A DNA stretch of 64,000 nt from Pedobacter cryoconitis (lineage in GTDB: Bacteria; Bacteroidota; Bacteroidia; Sphingobacteriales; Sphingobacteriaceae): the NCBI GenBank assembly GCA_019352875.1, contig JAAAFW010000006.1:1332284-1396283 (forward strand). Direction: 5' to 3'. The notes beneath the pieces are model-generated. The model saw only the letters and a program-made list of their open reading frames with translations. It was not told the origin of the DNA and made no database searches. Shown here one piece after another: positions 35,577 through 44,051 of this stretch. The translations under genes were made by a program, and so were the position numbers. Numbering within the stretch: position 1 is the stretch's first letter; each line of letters begins with the position of its first letter.

Positions 35577-36131
35577 ATGAACATGTCAGAAAATAAAGCA
35601 GCATCAAGATACGCCAAATCATTAATTGACCTTTCTACGGAGCAAAACTCTTTGGAAGAGATGAAGAATGATATGGTTTTGATTGAGCAGGTTATTGACC
35701 AGAATACTGTTCTGGAGGCTATCCTGCAGAACCCGGTTATTCCACTGGATAAGAAATACGCTATCCTGAATGAAATCCTGAGTAAAAGTGTAAGTCCGAT
35801 TACAAGTTCATTCCTTAAACTGATCGTTAATAAAGGACGTTCTGCTATTTTATTTGATACGACCAAAGCTTTCATCAGACAATACAACGTAATTAAAGGT
35901 ATTGTAACTGCAGAAGTTTCTTCAGCTACGCCGTTAACTCCGGAAAGCAAAGCAGAAATTGTAACTGTTGTGAAAAGGGAAACCGGTGCAAATGAAGTAA
36001 TCGTCAACGAAAAAGTTAATGAAAAACTGATTGGTGGTTTTATTCTTAAAGTTGGTGATAAACAATTTGATGCCAGCATCGCTGGAAGTCTAAATAAATT
36101 AAAAAAGGAATTTGCCCAGGGTGTGGTTTAA
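35577..36131 (+). CDS. atpH: F0F1 ATP synthase subunit delta
   Basis: 184 residues from ATG 35577, or 182 from the second ATG at 35583. Six-helix N-terminal domain (AASRYAKSLIDLSTEQNSLEEMKNDM) and the C-terminal VNEKVNEKLIGGFILKVGDKQFDASIAGSLNKLKKEF motif that defines the family. It links the top of the alpha-beta head to the peripheral stalk. Short spacing to atpF (20 bp) and atpA (44 bp) supports one transcript. Confidence 0.94.
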   Translation: MNMSENKAASRYAKSLIDLSTEQNSLEEMKNDMVLIEQVIDQNTVLEAILQNPVIPLDKKYAILNEILSKSVSPITSSFLKLIVNKGRSAILFDTTKAFIRQYNVIKGIVTAEVSSATPLTPESKAEIVTVVKRETGANEVIVNEKVNEKLIGGFILKVGDKQFDASIAGSLNKLKKEFAQGVV

Positions 36132-36175
36132 TTCCATTATTCAAACAAGAATTACAAAAGAAATAATATAAAATT

Positions 36176-37750
36176 ATGGTAGAGGTAAGACCAGACGAAG
36201 TATCGGCAATTATCAGGCAACAATTGTCGGGCTTTAAATCAGAAGCCGAACTTGAAGAAGTTGGTACCGTATTACAAGTGGGTGATGGTATTGCCCGTGT
36301 TTATGGTTTAACTAAAGTTCAATCAGGTGAGCTAGTTGAATTTGAAAACGGCTTGCAGGGTATTGTTTTGAACCTTGAAGAAGATAACGTTGGTGTGGTA
36401 CTTTTAGGCCCATCAAGCGATATCAAAGAAGGGGATACGATTAAACGTACTAAGAAAATCGCCTCTATCAAAGTTGGTGAAGGTTTACTTGGCCGTGTTG
36501 TAAATACATTAGGTGAGCCGATCGACGGTAAGGGACCAATCATTGGTGAAACTTACGAAATGCCGATCGAGCGTAAAGCTCCGGGTGTAATTTACCGTCA
36601 ACCGGTTAATGAGCCATTACAAACTGGTATCAAAGCGATTGACGCAATGATTCCAATCGGCCGTGGTCAGCGTGAGCTGGTTATTGGTGACCGTCAGACT
36701 GGTAAAAGTGCTGTTTGTATCGATACCATTATCAACCAAAAAGAATTTTACGAAGCAGGTAACCCTGTTTTATGTATATATGTAGCTTGTGGTCAGAAAG
36801 CAAGTACAGTAGCAAACGTTGTACGTACTTTAGAAGAAAACGGTGCAATGGCTTATACTGTTGTTGTTTCTGCTTCTGCGGCTGATCCTGCTCCATTACA
36901 GTTCTACGCGCCATTCTCTGGTGCTGCTATTGGTGAGTACTTCCGTGATACAGGTCGTCCTGCACTGATTGTTTATGATGATTTGTCTAAACAAGCTGTA
37001 GCTTACCGTGAGGTTTCCCTGTTATTGCGTCGTCCACCGGGACGTGAGGCTTATCCGGGTGACGTGTTTTACCTGCACAGTCGTTTATTAGAGCGTGCGG
37101 CTAAAATCAACGCGAATGATGACATCGCAAGAAACATGAACGATCTACCTGAATCCCTGAAAGGTATCGTTAAAGGTGGCGGTTCATTAACTGCTTTACC
37201 TATTATCGAAACTCAGGCTGGTGACGTATCTGCATATATTCCAACTAACGTAATTTCGATTACTGATGGTCAGATCTTCCTGGAGTCTAACTTGTTTAAC
37301 GCAGGTGTTCGTCCGGCGATCAACGTAGGTATTTCTGTGTCACGTGTAGGTGGTAATGCGCAGATTAAATCAATGAAAAAAGTTGCTGGTACTTTAAAAC
37401 TGGATCAGGCACAATACCGTGAGTTAGAGGCTTTCTCTAAATTCGGATCTGATTTAGATGCTGCAACCAAATCTGTACTTGATAAAGGTTCAAGAAACGT
37501 GGAAATTTTAAAACAGGGACAGTTCTCTCCAATGACTGTAGAGAAACAAGTCGCTATCATTTATATTGGTACTAAAAACCTGATGCGTTCTGTACCGGTT
37601 AACAAAATCAGAGCTTTTGAAGCAGAATACCTGCAACAACTGGAACAGCGTCACCCACAAACTTTAGCTGCTTTAAAAGCGGGTAAACTGGATGATACTA
37701 TTACATCTGTATTGGAGACTGTAGCTAAAGAACTTTCAGCTAATTACTAA
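36176..37750 (+). CDS. atpA: F0F1 ATP synthase subunit alpha
   Basis: 524 residues, ATG at 36176. N-terminal beta barrel, then the nucleotide-binding domain with Walker A GDRQTGKS (171-178), [47 protein letters not shown] (family signature), and the C-terminal helical domain. It holds non-catalytic nucleotides and the catalytic arginine finger for subunit beta. Codon use is strongly biased (many CGT, GGT, GTA codons), as expected of a highly expressed gene. Subunit beta (atpD) is not in the window. Confidence 0.96.
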   Translation: MVEVRPDEVSAIIRQQLSGFKSEAELEEVGTVLQVGDGIARVYGLTKVQSGELVEFENGLQGIVLNLEEDNVGVVLLGPSSDIKEGDTIKRTKKIASIKVGEGLLGRVVNTLGEPIDGKGPIIGETYEMPIERKAPGVIYRQPVNEPLQTGIKAIDAMIPIGRGQRELVIGDRQTGKSAVCIDTIINQKEFYEAGNPVLCIYVACGQKASTVANVVRTLEENGAMAYTVVVSASAADPAPLQFYAPFSGAAIGEYFRDTGRPALIVYDDLSKQAVAYREVSLLLRRPPGREAYPGDVFYLHSRLLERAAKINANDDIARNMNDLPESLKGIVKGGGSLTALPIIETQAGDVSAYIPTNVISITDGQIFLESNLFNAGVRPAINVGISVSRVGGNAQIKSMKKVAGTLKLDQAQYRELEAFSKFGSDLDAATKSVLDKGSRNVEILKQGQFSPMTVEKQVAIIYIGTKNLMRSVPVNKIRAFEAEYLQQLEQRHPQTLAALKAGKLDDTITSVLETVAKELSANY

Positions 37751-37777
37751 TAACAAAAGGAAGAAGATTAAAAAAGA

Positions 37778-38665
37778 ATGGCTAATTTAAAAGAAGTAAG
37801 AATTCGTATATCATCGGTACAGTCTACCCAGCAGATTACCAAAGCCATGAAGATGGTTTCGGCAGCAAAGCTGAAAAGGGCTACTAATGCGATTATACAG
37901 TTACGTCCTTATGCGACCAAGCTTAAGGAAATCTTAGGAAATCTTTCTGCCAACCTGGAAGGATCTTCATCGCCTTTTATTGAAGAACGTGAGCCGAACA
38001 AAGTACTGATCGTTGCTGTTTCATCTAACAGGGGACTGGCTGGTGCATTCAACATGAATGTTATCAAAACAACCAACAACCTGATTGCTGAGAAATACAG
38101 TAAACAATTTCAGAATGGTAATGTGAGCATTGTAGCTATCGGTAAAAAGACTCAGGATTTTTACGAGAAACGTAACTATAAAGTGATCGGTAACCACAAT
38201 GAGGTTTACGCAGCCCTTACTTTTGAGAACGTAACCAAAATCACCGATATGATTATGGACGGCTTCAAACAAGGCAAATATGATCGTGTAGAATTGGTTT
38301 ATAACCGCTTTAAAAACGCTGCCGTTCAAATTTTAACTACAGAACAACTGTTGCCTTTACCTAAAAACGAGCAACCTGTTGTACAAACAAATGTACATCA
38401 CCAGGTAGATTATATACTGGAACCTTCTCAGGAAGAAATTGTAAAGGAATTAATTCCTAAATCAATTAAGATCCAGTTATATAAAGCTGTTCTTGATTCT
38501 CATGCTTCTGAGCATGGTGCAAGGATGACCTCAATGGATAAAGCAACTGAGAATGCGGGTGACCTGTTGAAAGCATTAAAGCTTTCTTACAACCAGGCCC
38601 GTCAGGCTGCAATTACAACAGAGCTGACAGAAATTGTCAGTGGCGCTGCAGCACTGAACGGATAA
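37778..38665 (+). CDS. atpG: F0F1 ATP synthase subunit gamma
   Basis: 295 residues, ATG at 37778. The two ends form the coiled-coil shaft: MANLKEVRIRISSVQSTQQITKAMKMVSAAKLKRA at the start and SEHGARMTSMDKATENAGDLLKALKLSYNQARQAAITTELTEIVSGAAAL at the end, both signatures of the family. It transmits rotation from the c-ring to the catalytic sites. Last gene of the operon; a strong terminator follows 20 bp downstream. The usual atpD and atpC do not follow. Confidence 0.95.
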   Translation: MANLKEVRIRISSVQSTQQITKAMKMVSAAKLKRATNAIIQLRPYATKLKEILGNLSANLEGSSSPFIEEREPNKVLIVAVSSNRGLAGAFNMNVIKTTNNLIAEKYSKQFQNGNVSIVAIGKKTQDFYEKRNYKVIGNHNEVYAALTFENVTKITDMIMDGFKQGKYDRVELVYNRFKNAAVQILTTEQLLPLPKNEQPVVQTNVHHQVDYILEPSQEEIVKELIPKSIKIQLYKAVLDSHASEHGARMTSMDKATENAGDLLKALKLSYNQARQAAITTELTEIVSGAAALNG

Positions 38666-38685
38666 TAACCGTAAACATATTTTGG

Positions 38686-38717
38686 AAAAAGGGCTTCTTT
38701 AGGGAAGCCCTTTTTTT
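38686..38717 (+). terminator. Terminator of the ATP synthase operon
   Basis: AAAAAGGGCTTC and GAAGCCCTTTTTTT stem with a small loop, directly after atpG. Confidence 0.85.
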
Positions 38718-38735
38718 GTGCCCGTATAATTTCTT

Positions 38736-38743
38736 TATTTTTG
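38736..38743 (+). promoter_or_regulatory. Bacteroidota -7 box of the acid phosphatase gene
   Basis: TATTTTTG, exact TAnnTTTG, 21 nt before the ATG at 38765. Confidence 0.5.
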
Positions 38744-38764
38744 CGCCGGTAAAAAAATTACAAT

Positions 38765-39559
38765 ATGAAACAAATGCTTAGAATCGCAGCGCTTGCCTGC
38801 TTTTTTCCTTTAACGCTGGCAGCCCAACAGACAACAGCTGTTTCGCCTGCTAATGATTATGCAATTGCTGTGGCCTGGCAACAGCACTCAGGTGAGTTCA
38901 GGGCCTTGTCTTTCCAGGCATTTAACTTTGCAAGGTTGTCGTTGATAAACAGAATGGCATCGGCCGATCCGGCTAAAAAGAATTGTGTCGTTGTAGATAT
39001 AGATGAAACAGTCCTTGATAATTCACCTTTTCAGGGACACGAAATACAAAAAGGGATCAGTTATAATTTAAAAGACTGGGGGGAATGGACCAGTCTGGGG
39101 GCCGCAGATACTATTCCGGGTGCTTTGAGCTTCCTGAAATTTGCGGCAGACAAACAGGTGGAGACATTCTATATCAGTAACCGTACGGCAGCTGAGCATG
39201 CTGGTACCTTAAAAAATCTGCAGAGACTGGGTTTCCCTTATGCTGATGAGGCACATTTGCTACTGAATACGGCAACTTCCGATAAAGAACCCCGCAGACA
39301 GATCGTACTGAAAGATTATAATATATTACTGCTTTGTGGTGATAACCTAAGTGACTTCAGTAATGTCTTCTACAGGGAAGGTAAGGATACGCGGGAACAG
39401 GTAGATGCGGCATGGCAGGAGTTTGGTAATCATTTTATCGTTTTGCCGAATCCGATGTACGGTGACTGGGAGAAAATTCTGTATAAAGGTACCGGGTTAA
39501 CAGAGGAAGAAAGATCCGCACAGCGTGTGCAGGGTTTGAAGGGGTATGAAATGAAATAA
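38765..39559 (+). CDS. HAD-type acid phosphatase / 5'-nucleotidase (e(P4)-like)
   Basis: 264 residues, ATG at 38765. Signal peptide ending LTLAAQQ (about residue 20), so it is exported; a cysteine at residue 12 lies inside the hydrophobic core and is not a convincing lipobox. The HAD motif I is VVDIDETVLDN with D78 and D80, motif II is FYISNRTA, and the C-terminal LLLCGDNLSDF holds the last aspartates. This is the class B/C (subfamily IIIB) acid phosphatase fold, which dephosphorylates nucleotides such as NMN at the cell surface or in the periplasm. Single gene with its own -7 box. Confidence 0.88.
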   Translation: MKQMLRIAALACFFPLTLAAQQTTAVSPANDYAIAVAWQQHSGEFRALSFQAFNFARLSLINRMASADPAKKNCVVVDIDETVLDNSPFQGHEIQKGISYNLKDWGEWTSLGAADTIPGALSFLKFAADKQVETFYISNRTAAEHAGTLKNLQRLGFPYADEAHLLLNTATSDKEPRRQIVLKDYNILLLCGDNLSDFSNVFYREGKDTREQVDAAWQEFGNHFIVLPNPMYGDWEKILYKGTGLTEEERSAQRVQGLKGYEMK

Positions 39560-39596
39560 TTCTCTTTTAATCATGCCGTTTTAAAAGAAATAATCT

Positions 39597-39604
39597 TAAT
39601 TTTG
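39597..39604 (+). promoter_or_regulatory. Bacteroidota -7 box of the small membrane protein gene
   Basis: TAATTTTG, exact match, 25 nt before the ATG at 39630. Confidence 0.5.
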
Positions 39605-39629
39605 CTAGCAAATTATAAAACACAAAAAA

Positions 39630-39845
39630 ATGGAGCAAACGCCAAAACACAATACTAAAAGCATGCAAAATGCAAATGAAACTTCAATATATAAATTATT
39701 GGTAGTCGGTATCGTTGTCAGCATCGTGGGAGTTTATCTGCGTTTTGCAATGGATTCTACTATTCTGTCTTTGGTTTCCTGGATAATTTTATTCCTGGGT
39801 GCTTTTATCTGCTTCAAAGCGGTATTTAAAATTCTGAATTCTTAA
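39630..39845 (+). CDS. Small two-helix membrane protein, function unknown
   Basis: 71 residues, ATG at 39630; an internal ATG at 39663 is a possible alternative. About 20 polar residues precede two membrane helices (about 23-42 and 47-68) separated by a short loop. I do not recognise a family. An exact -7 box upstream and a bidirectional terminator downstream make this a credible stand-alone gene rather than a chance frame. Confidence 0.65.
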   Translation: MEQTPKHNTKSMQNANETSIYKLLVVGIVVSIVGVYLRFAMDSTILSLVSWIILFLGAFICFKAVFKILNS

Positions 39846-39884
39846 GAGAAAACACCGGTTTATAATTCCGGTCTTTATATATAC

Positions 39885-39921
39885 AAAAACCCCTGACCGT
39901 ATTTACGATCAGGGGTTTTTT
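39885..39921. terminator. Bidirectional terminator between the small membrane protein gene and ruvC
   Basis: AAAAACCCCTGA and TCAGGGGTTTTT stem with A and T tails, lying between converging genes. Confidence 0.85.
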
Positions 39922-39928
39922 ATTGGGT

Positions 39929-40492
39929 TTATTTAACTCTTTTCTGATTGTCTTTTGCGAAAGCTTCCCATCCGGAATAGGATTTTCCACTGCCGCTGGT
40001 GCTCACCCGCTGAAAGGAATGACAGACTGCAACTGCGAGCCCGTCCGTCGCATCCAGGAATTCTGGTGTCTCTTTGAAATTGAGCAGTCTCTGCAACATT
40101 GCGGCCACCTGCTCTTTACCGGCATTTCCATTTCCGGTAATAGACTGTTTAATTTTTCTGGGAGCATATTCAAAGATTGGAATGTCTTTGGATAGTCCTG
40201 CTGCCATGGCAATACCCTGTGCCCGTCCGAGTTTGAGCATGACCTGTATATTCTTCCCGTAGAAGGGTGCTTCCAGTGCCATAACATCTGGTTTGTATTC
40301 TTCTACCAGGGCTACGGTCTTGGCAAAGATTCTTTGTAGTTTAAGAAAATGGTCGTCCAGATGATCCATACGTACAATTCCCATACTGATCAGTTCTATC
40401 TTACTCCCTTTCTCCAGGATCACTCCATACCCCATTACTGAAGTACCCGGATCGATCCCCATGATTACCCTTTCCTTTTTTCCAACCAACAT
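39929..40492 (-). CDS. ruvC: Holliday junction resolvase RuvC
   Basis: 187 residues, ATG at 40492. Catalytic carboxylates are in the RNase H-like fold: GIDPGTSVMGYGV (first Asp), ALEAPFYGKN (Glu), and the C-terminal DATDGLAVAVCH (last Asps). The KIKQSITGNGNAGKEQVAAML block is the family's DNA-binding loop. It cuts four-way junctions in recombination with RuvAB. It diverges from the membrane protein at 40536, only 43 bp away, so the two promoters must overlap. Confidence 0.93.
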   Translation of the reverse strand: MLVGKKERVIMGIDPGTSVMGYGVILEKGSKIELISMGIVRMDHLDDHFLKLQRIFAKTVALVEEYKPDVMALEAPFYGKNIQVMLKLGRAQGIAMAAGLSKDIPIFEYAPRKIKQSITGNGNAGKEQVAAMLQRLLNFKETPEFLDATDGLAVAVCHSFQRVSTSGSGKSYSGWEAFAKDNQKRVK

Positions 40493-40535
40493 ACCGCAAT
40501 ATTAAGCATATTTGCATAATATAATTTAAAGCAAT

Positions 40536-41513
40536 TTGATATCTAAGTATAAAACTATAATCTCCACGCTGCTCAAAGTTAGTATTGTCACCCTGGCCTT
40601 CTGGATGATCTATACAAAGCTAAGTTCAAACAGTAACCTGAAAGACTTCAGAAAATTGATTGAAGCTATACCACAGCCGGAAATTACGATGGTTCTGGGT
40701 ATCGTAATCTTTTTGATGCTTGTTAACTGGGGGCTGGAAGCTTTGAAATGGCGCCGGCTCGTACGGCCGATCGAAAAGCTTACCCTTTGGAGGTCGCTGG
40801 AATCTGTGTTCTGCGGGCTCACCTGGGCTGTGTTTACTCCGAACCGGATCGGTGAATACGGAGGGAGAGTATTTTTTCTTTCGCCTAAACGCAGGATCAT
40901 AGGGGTGGTAGCCATGGCTGTCGGGAATATCGGGCAGATGGTGCTCACCAATATCTTCGGTGCTATTGCGATCTGCATATTTCTCTACCGTTTTGCAGAT
41001 TTGGATTACCGGCTTGAATATGCATTGGTGGCTTTGTCTACGATGTTTTGTCTTTTCTTTATTGTCTTTTATTTTAATATTCGCTGGCTAAACGGTATCC
41101 TGTTGTCTATGCGGTTTACCCGCAAATACAAGAAGTTTTATAGTATACTGGGGCGTTACCAGAAAAAGGAACTGTTTAAGATCCTGTTGTTTTGCCTGGC
41201 CCGTTATGTGGTTTTCAGTACGCAGTATTTTATTCTTTTCTTCTGGCTGATTCCTGATTTATATTATATGGACATTTTGATGATGACTTGTATCCTGTTC
41301 TTTGTTCAGAGTACTTTGCCCTCACTGGACCTTTTTGATATCGGTGTAAGAAGTGTGACTGCATCTTATTTCTTTAGCTATGTGACCGATCAGGATGTTG
41401 CCGTGATTGCCTGCACGGCAAGTATATGGCTCATCAATATTATTATTCCTGCTATATTAGGCTCTTATTTTGTTTTTAAACTGAACTTTTTTGGAACTCT
41501 TAAACGTAATTAA
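40536..41513 (+). CDS. Lysylphosphatidylglycerol synthase TM-region (UPF0104-like) protein
   Basis: 325 residues from a TTG at 40536; no upstream ATG is in frame. About eight hydrophobic segments. Motifs typical of the LPG-synthase transmembrane/flippase-like family: WRSLESVFCGLTWAVFTPNRIGEYGGRVFFL and the VVAMAVGNIGQMVLTNIFG block. The soluble aminoacyl transferase domain of MprF is absent, so it is more likely a lipid or glycolipid transporter-type protein than a full MprF. It overlaps the next gene, a glycosyltransferase, by 23 bp, suggesting a shared role in envelope glycolipid or polyprenol metabolism. Confidence 0.82.
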   Translation: MISKYKTIISTLLKVSIVTLAFWMIYTKLSSNSNLKDFRKLIEAIPQPEITMVLGIVIFLMLVNWGLEALKWRRLVRPIEKLTLWRSLESVFCGLTWAVFTPNRIGEYGGRVFFLSPKRRIIGVVAMAVGNIGQMVLTNIFGAIAICIFLYRFADLDYRLEYALVALSTMFCLFFIVFYFNIRWLNGILLSMRFTRKYKKFYSILGRYQKKELFKILLFCLARYVVFSTQYFILFFWLIPDLYYMDILMMTCILFFVQSTLPSLDLFDIGVRSVTASYFFSYVTDQDVAVIACTASIWLINIIIPAILGSYFVFKLNFFGTLKRN

Positions 41514-42627
41514 TACCATATCTGTTATTTTAACTCTGGTTTATCTGATCGTTGTCTTCGGGTTTATCCGGGGCTGGGGCAAGCTTATCAGTTTTAAACC
41601 GGCAGGTATAAAAGCCCGCACAGTGGTTTCGGTAATCATCGCTGCGCGTAATGAAGCCGGCGGTATTAAACGAACTATAGAATGTTTGCTGGCACAGGAT
41701 TATGATCCTGCATTAACTGAGCTCATTTTTATTGATGACCACTCTACTGATAATACGGCAGAAGTGGTCTTATCTTATGCTTCCCGGGGTGTAAAGTTAA
41801 TTTCCCTGAAAGCTGATGCCGCCACAAATTCCTATAAAAAGAAAGCAATCCAGACTGCCATAGGGCAGGCAACGGGTACATTGATTATCACCACTGACGC
41901 GGATTGCCGGATGGGCAGCCGGTGGCTGAGTACTGTAGTAGCCTGCTATGAAGAAAAAGGTTATAAAATGATATCTTCTCCGGTAGTATATGATGAGGAG
42001 CGAAGCTTTTTTGAACGGGCTCAAAGCCTGGAGTTTCTCTACCTGATTGGTCTGGGTGCTTCCACGATCGGTAATAAAAAACCTTCGACTTGTAATGGTG
42101 CTAACCTGGCCTATGAAAAAGAAGCGTTCTATGCCGTTGGAGGCTTTCAGGGGATAGATGATCTGGCTTCTGGTGATGATGAGCTTTTGTTGCATAAAAT
42201 GGCCGCTGCTGACGGAAATTCAATAGGCTTCCTTAAAAATAAGGACGCAATTGTCTATACTCATGCTAAACCTGATCTGAGGGAATTTTTACAGCAGCGT
42301 AAACGCTGGGCATCTAAAAGTACCCGTTACAAAAATAAATCTATTATCGTGCTCGGCGTGTTTGTATGGCTATTTAATCTCAGTATTCTGATTAACCTAA
42401 TCACTGCGCTGTTTATGCCGGAGTTCTGGCCGGTACTAATCTGCCAGCTGATCCTGAAGATTGGCATAGAATATTATTTCCTGCGCAGCGTTACTGCTTT
42501 TGCGGGCAGGACGTCCTTACTGAAATTATTACCGGTCCTTAATTTGTTCCATATCGTGTATATTATCTACATCGGTATTGCCGGCAACTCGGGTAAGTAC
42601 GAGTGGAAAAGCAGGATTGTCCGCTGA
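41491..42627 (+). CDS. Membrane glycosyltransferase, GT2 family
   Basis: 378 residues from a TTG at 41491, inside the end of the previous gene. A first membrane helix (about 7-28) is followed by the GT-A catalytic domain: VSVIIAARNEAGGIKRTIECLLAQDYDPALTELIFIDDHSTDNTAEVV (nucleotide binding), ITTDADCRM (DxD metal site), and QQRKRWASKSTRY, the Q/RxxRW motif of processive GT2 enzymes; two or three C-terminal helices follow. It probably adds sugars to a lipid or polymer on the inner face of the membrane. Forms a translationally coupled pair with the preceding gene. Confidence 0.87.
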   Translation: MELLNVINTISVILTLVYLIVVFGFIRGWGKLISFKPAGIKARTVVSVIIAARNEAGGIKRTIECLLAQDYDPALTELIFIDDHSTDNTAEVVLSYASRGVKLISLKADAATNSYKKKAIQTAIGQATGTLIITTDADCRMGSRWLSTVVACYEEKGYKMISSPVVYDEERSFFERAQSLEFLYLIGLGASTIGNKKPSTCNGANLAYEKEAFYAVGGFQGIDDLASGDDELLLHKMAAADGNSIGFLKNKDAIVYTHAKPDLREFLQQRKRWASKSTRYKNKSIIVLGVFVWLFNLSILINLITALFMPEFWPVLICQLILKIGIEYYFLRSVTAFAGRTSLLKLLPVLNLFHIVYIIYIGIAGNSGKYEWKSRIVR

Positions 42628-42633
42628 TATTTT

Positions 42634-42641
42634 TAAATTTG
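42634..42641 (+). promoter_or_regulatory. Bacteroidota -7 box of rnhB
   Basis: TAAATTTG, exact match, ending only four bases before the rnhB ATG, so the transcript would have almost no leader. Confidence 0.5.
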
Positions 42642-42645
42642 CTAC

Positions 42646-43257
42646 ATGTTATTGAATTGTTTTCAAATAGAACACCTGGAAGCCGGTTGCGATGAAGCGG
42701 GCAGAGGTTGCCTTGCCGGACCTGTTTTTGCAGCTGCTGTTATTCTGCCAGCCGATTTTGTTGCAGGGCAACTAAATGACTCTAAAAAACTGACGCATGC
42801 ACAACGGACTGCGCTTCGGCCATTGATAGAAAGGGAAGCTCTTGCATGGGCGGTTGCTTCTGTGGACAATATAGAGATCGATGAGATCAATATACTCAAT
42901 GCTTCTTTTCTGGCGATGCACAGGGCTATCGAAAAGCTTCAGCTCAGACCTGGCTATTTAAGTATTGATGGCAATCGTTTTAAAGCATTTCCACAAATTC
43001 CGCATAGCTGTATAATAAAAGGAGATGGCAAATATCTAAATATTGCTGCTGCCTCTGTACTGGCTAAAACCCACCGGGATGAATATATGGAACAGCTGCA
43101 TTTGGAATATCCAGTTTATGACTGGAAGCAGAATAAAGGCTACCCGACCAGGGTACACCGCTCTGCAGCTCTGGAACACGGGCTTACGCCATATCACCGT
43201 CAAACATTTACTATTTCTTCACCAGACCTCTTTAGCTTTTCAGAAAACGACGGATAA
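42646..43257 (+). CDS. rnhB: Ribonuclease HII
   Basis: 203 residues, ATG at 42646. The catalytic start is [21 protein letters not shown] (Asp16 and Glu17 in the DEAGRG motif), followed by LNDSKKLT and the [23 protein letters not shown] block. RNase HII removes single ribonucleotides and RNA primers from DNA. The last 23 codons plus stop (43186-43257) recur at 44582-44653, beyond a two-gene insert, with a single base change. The gene itself is intact. The copy now ending rnhB may have arrived with the insert. Confidence 0.94.
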   Translation: MLLNCFQIEHLEAGCDEAGRGCLAGPVFAAAVILPADFVAGQLNDSKKLTHAQRTALRPLIEREALAWAVASVDNIEIDEINILNASFLAMHRAIEKLQLRPGYLSIDGNRFKAFPQIPHSCIIKGDGKYLNIAAASVLAKTHRDEYMEQLHLEYPVYDWKQNKGYPTRVHRSAALEHGLTPYHRQTFTISSPDLFSFSENDG

Positions 43258-43258
43258 T
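43185..43258 (+). repeat. Direct repeat, left copy (3' end of rnhB)
   Basis: 74 bp covering the end of rnhB. It matches 44581-44654 with one mismatch (C at 43211, G at 44607). A further shared 15-mer, ATTTTGATCGGATTG, follows both copies after 21 and 4 bases, so the duplicated unit originally reached into the start of the glycosyltransferase gene. Confidence 0.95.
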
Positions 43259-43317
43259 AGTCGATTGGCGCAGGATACATTTTGATCGGATTGGAAATAC
43301 GCTACCTTGATGCTGGT

Positions 43318-43398
43318 TTATTTGCCCCAATCGATTCCATTCGTAATCAATAGCATACTCGATGACACATGCTGATAAAAGCTATTGCAGGCAAATAA
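43318..43398. repeat. Nested inverted repeats ahead of the cassette genes
   Basis: Outer arms TTATTTGCC (43318-43326) and GGCAAATAA (43390-43398); inner arms CAATAGC (43348-43354) and GCTATTG (43381-43387); AGCAT/ATGCT pairs lie inside these. A separate 8-bp pair TCGATTGG (43261) and CCAATCGA (43327) interlocks with them. The region has no gene and looks able to fold, as DNA for a recombinase or as RNA. Confidence 0.55.
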
Positions 43399-43404
43399 GG
43401 GTAT

Positions 43405-43430
43405 AATCCTCAATTCGCGAATTGAGGATT
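43405..43430. promoter_or_regulatory. Perfect 26-bp palindrome, candidate operator
   Basis: Half-site AATCCTCAATTCG and its exact complement, no spacer. It lies about 50 bp upstream of the -7 box of the Panacea-type gene. Antitoxin or repressor operators often look like this; a recombination site is another possibility. Confidence 0.6.
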
Positions 43431-43478
43431 GATTAACGGGTTGCTAATTATATTAGTATTTTATTCGGAAATATTAAT

Positions 43479-43486
43479 TAACTTTG
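43479..43486 (+). promoter_or_regulatory. Bacteroidota -7 box of the cassette operon
   Basis: TAACTTTG, exact match, ending four bases before the ATG at 43491. Transcription would begin at or inside the start codon region, so the mRNA is probably leaderless. Confidence 0.55.
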
Positions 43487-43490
43487 TATT

Positions 43491-44051
43491 ATGCAAGCAT
43501 TTAATGTAGATAAAGAGAAAACACTTAACGCTGCGCTCCTTATTTTGAATAAACTTGGCAAGGCAGATTTTCATAAGGTTTTTAAGATCTTGTATTTTGC
43601 CGAGCAGCAGCACCTTAAGAAGTATGGTCAGCCGTTAACGGGTGACGTTTATCAAGCGATGCCTTATGGCCCCGTTCCGTCGTTTCTTTATGATATTTTT
43701 AAAGCTTCAGAAAATCAAAGCTCGCCATTCCGTGAGGCATTGGAGTTGTCAAAAGCTTTCACTGTAACCCGAAATGAAAAAATTCCTTACGTCACACCCA
43801 ATCGCGAACCTGATATTGACCAATTATCAGAATCCAATATAGAGGCAATTTTAACCTCGATTGATGAGAATCAGCAGTTGAGTTTTAAAGAGATTACCGA
43901 TAAGTCACATGATTCAGCATGGGCTAAGGCTGAAAAAGCCAGTGAAACAGAAATGTCTTATTTAGATATTGCAGAATCTGTTGAGACCGCACCAGAAATG
44001 CTTCGTTACATTTTGCTCAATGCTGAGAATAGTAATCTTAGAGTTTCTTAA
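43491..44051 (+). CDS. Panacea-domain (DUF4065/SocA-like) protein, putative antitoxin
   Basis: 186 residues, ATG at 43491. The N-terminal half matches the Panacea (DUF4065, SocA-like) domain: ALLILNKLGKADFHKVFKILYFAEQQHLKKYGQPLTGDVYQAMPYGPVPSFLYDIFKA, including the central LYF.. helix and the YxAMPYGPVP turn. In known systems this domain neutralises very different toxins encoded next to it. Here the stop and the next start overlap as TAATG, as in co-translated antitoxin-toxin pairs. The C-terminal half is acidic and helical. The antitoxin role is inferred from domain and context. The gene lies in DNA inserted behind rnhB. Confidence 0.8.
   Translation: MQAFNVDKEKTLNAALLILNKLGKADFHKVFKILYFAEQQHLKKYGQPLTGDVYQAMPYGPVPSFLYDIFKASENQSSPFREALELSKAFTVTRNEKIPYVTPNREPDIDQLSESNIEAILTSIDENQQLSFKEITDKSHDSAWAKAEKASETEMSYLDIAESVETAPEMLRYILLNAENSNLRVS

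Noticed and set aside
35567..36079. 170-codon ORF antisense to atpH
   Set aside because: Shadow of a strongly conserved gene; serine- and leucine-rich with no domain.
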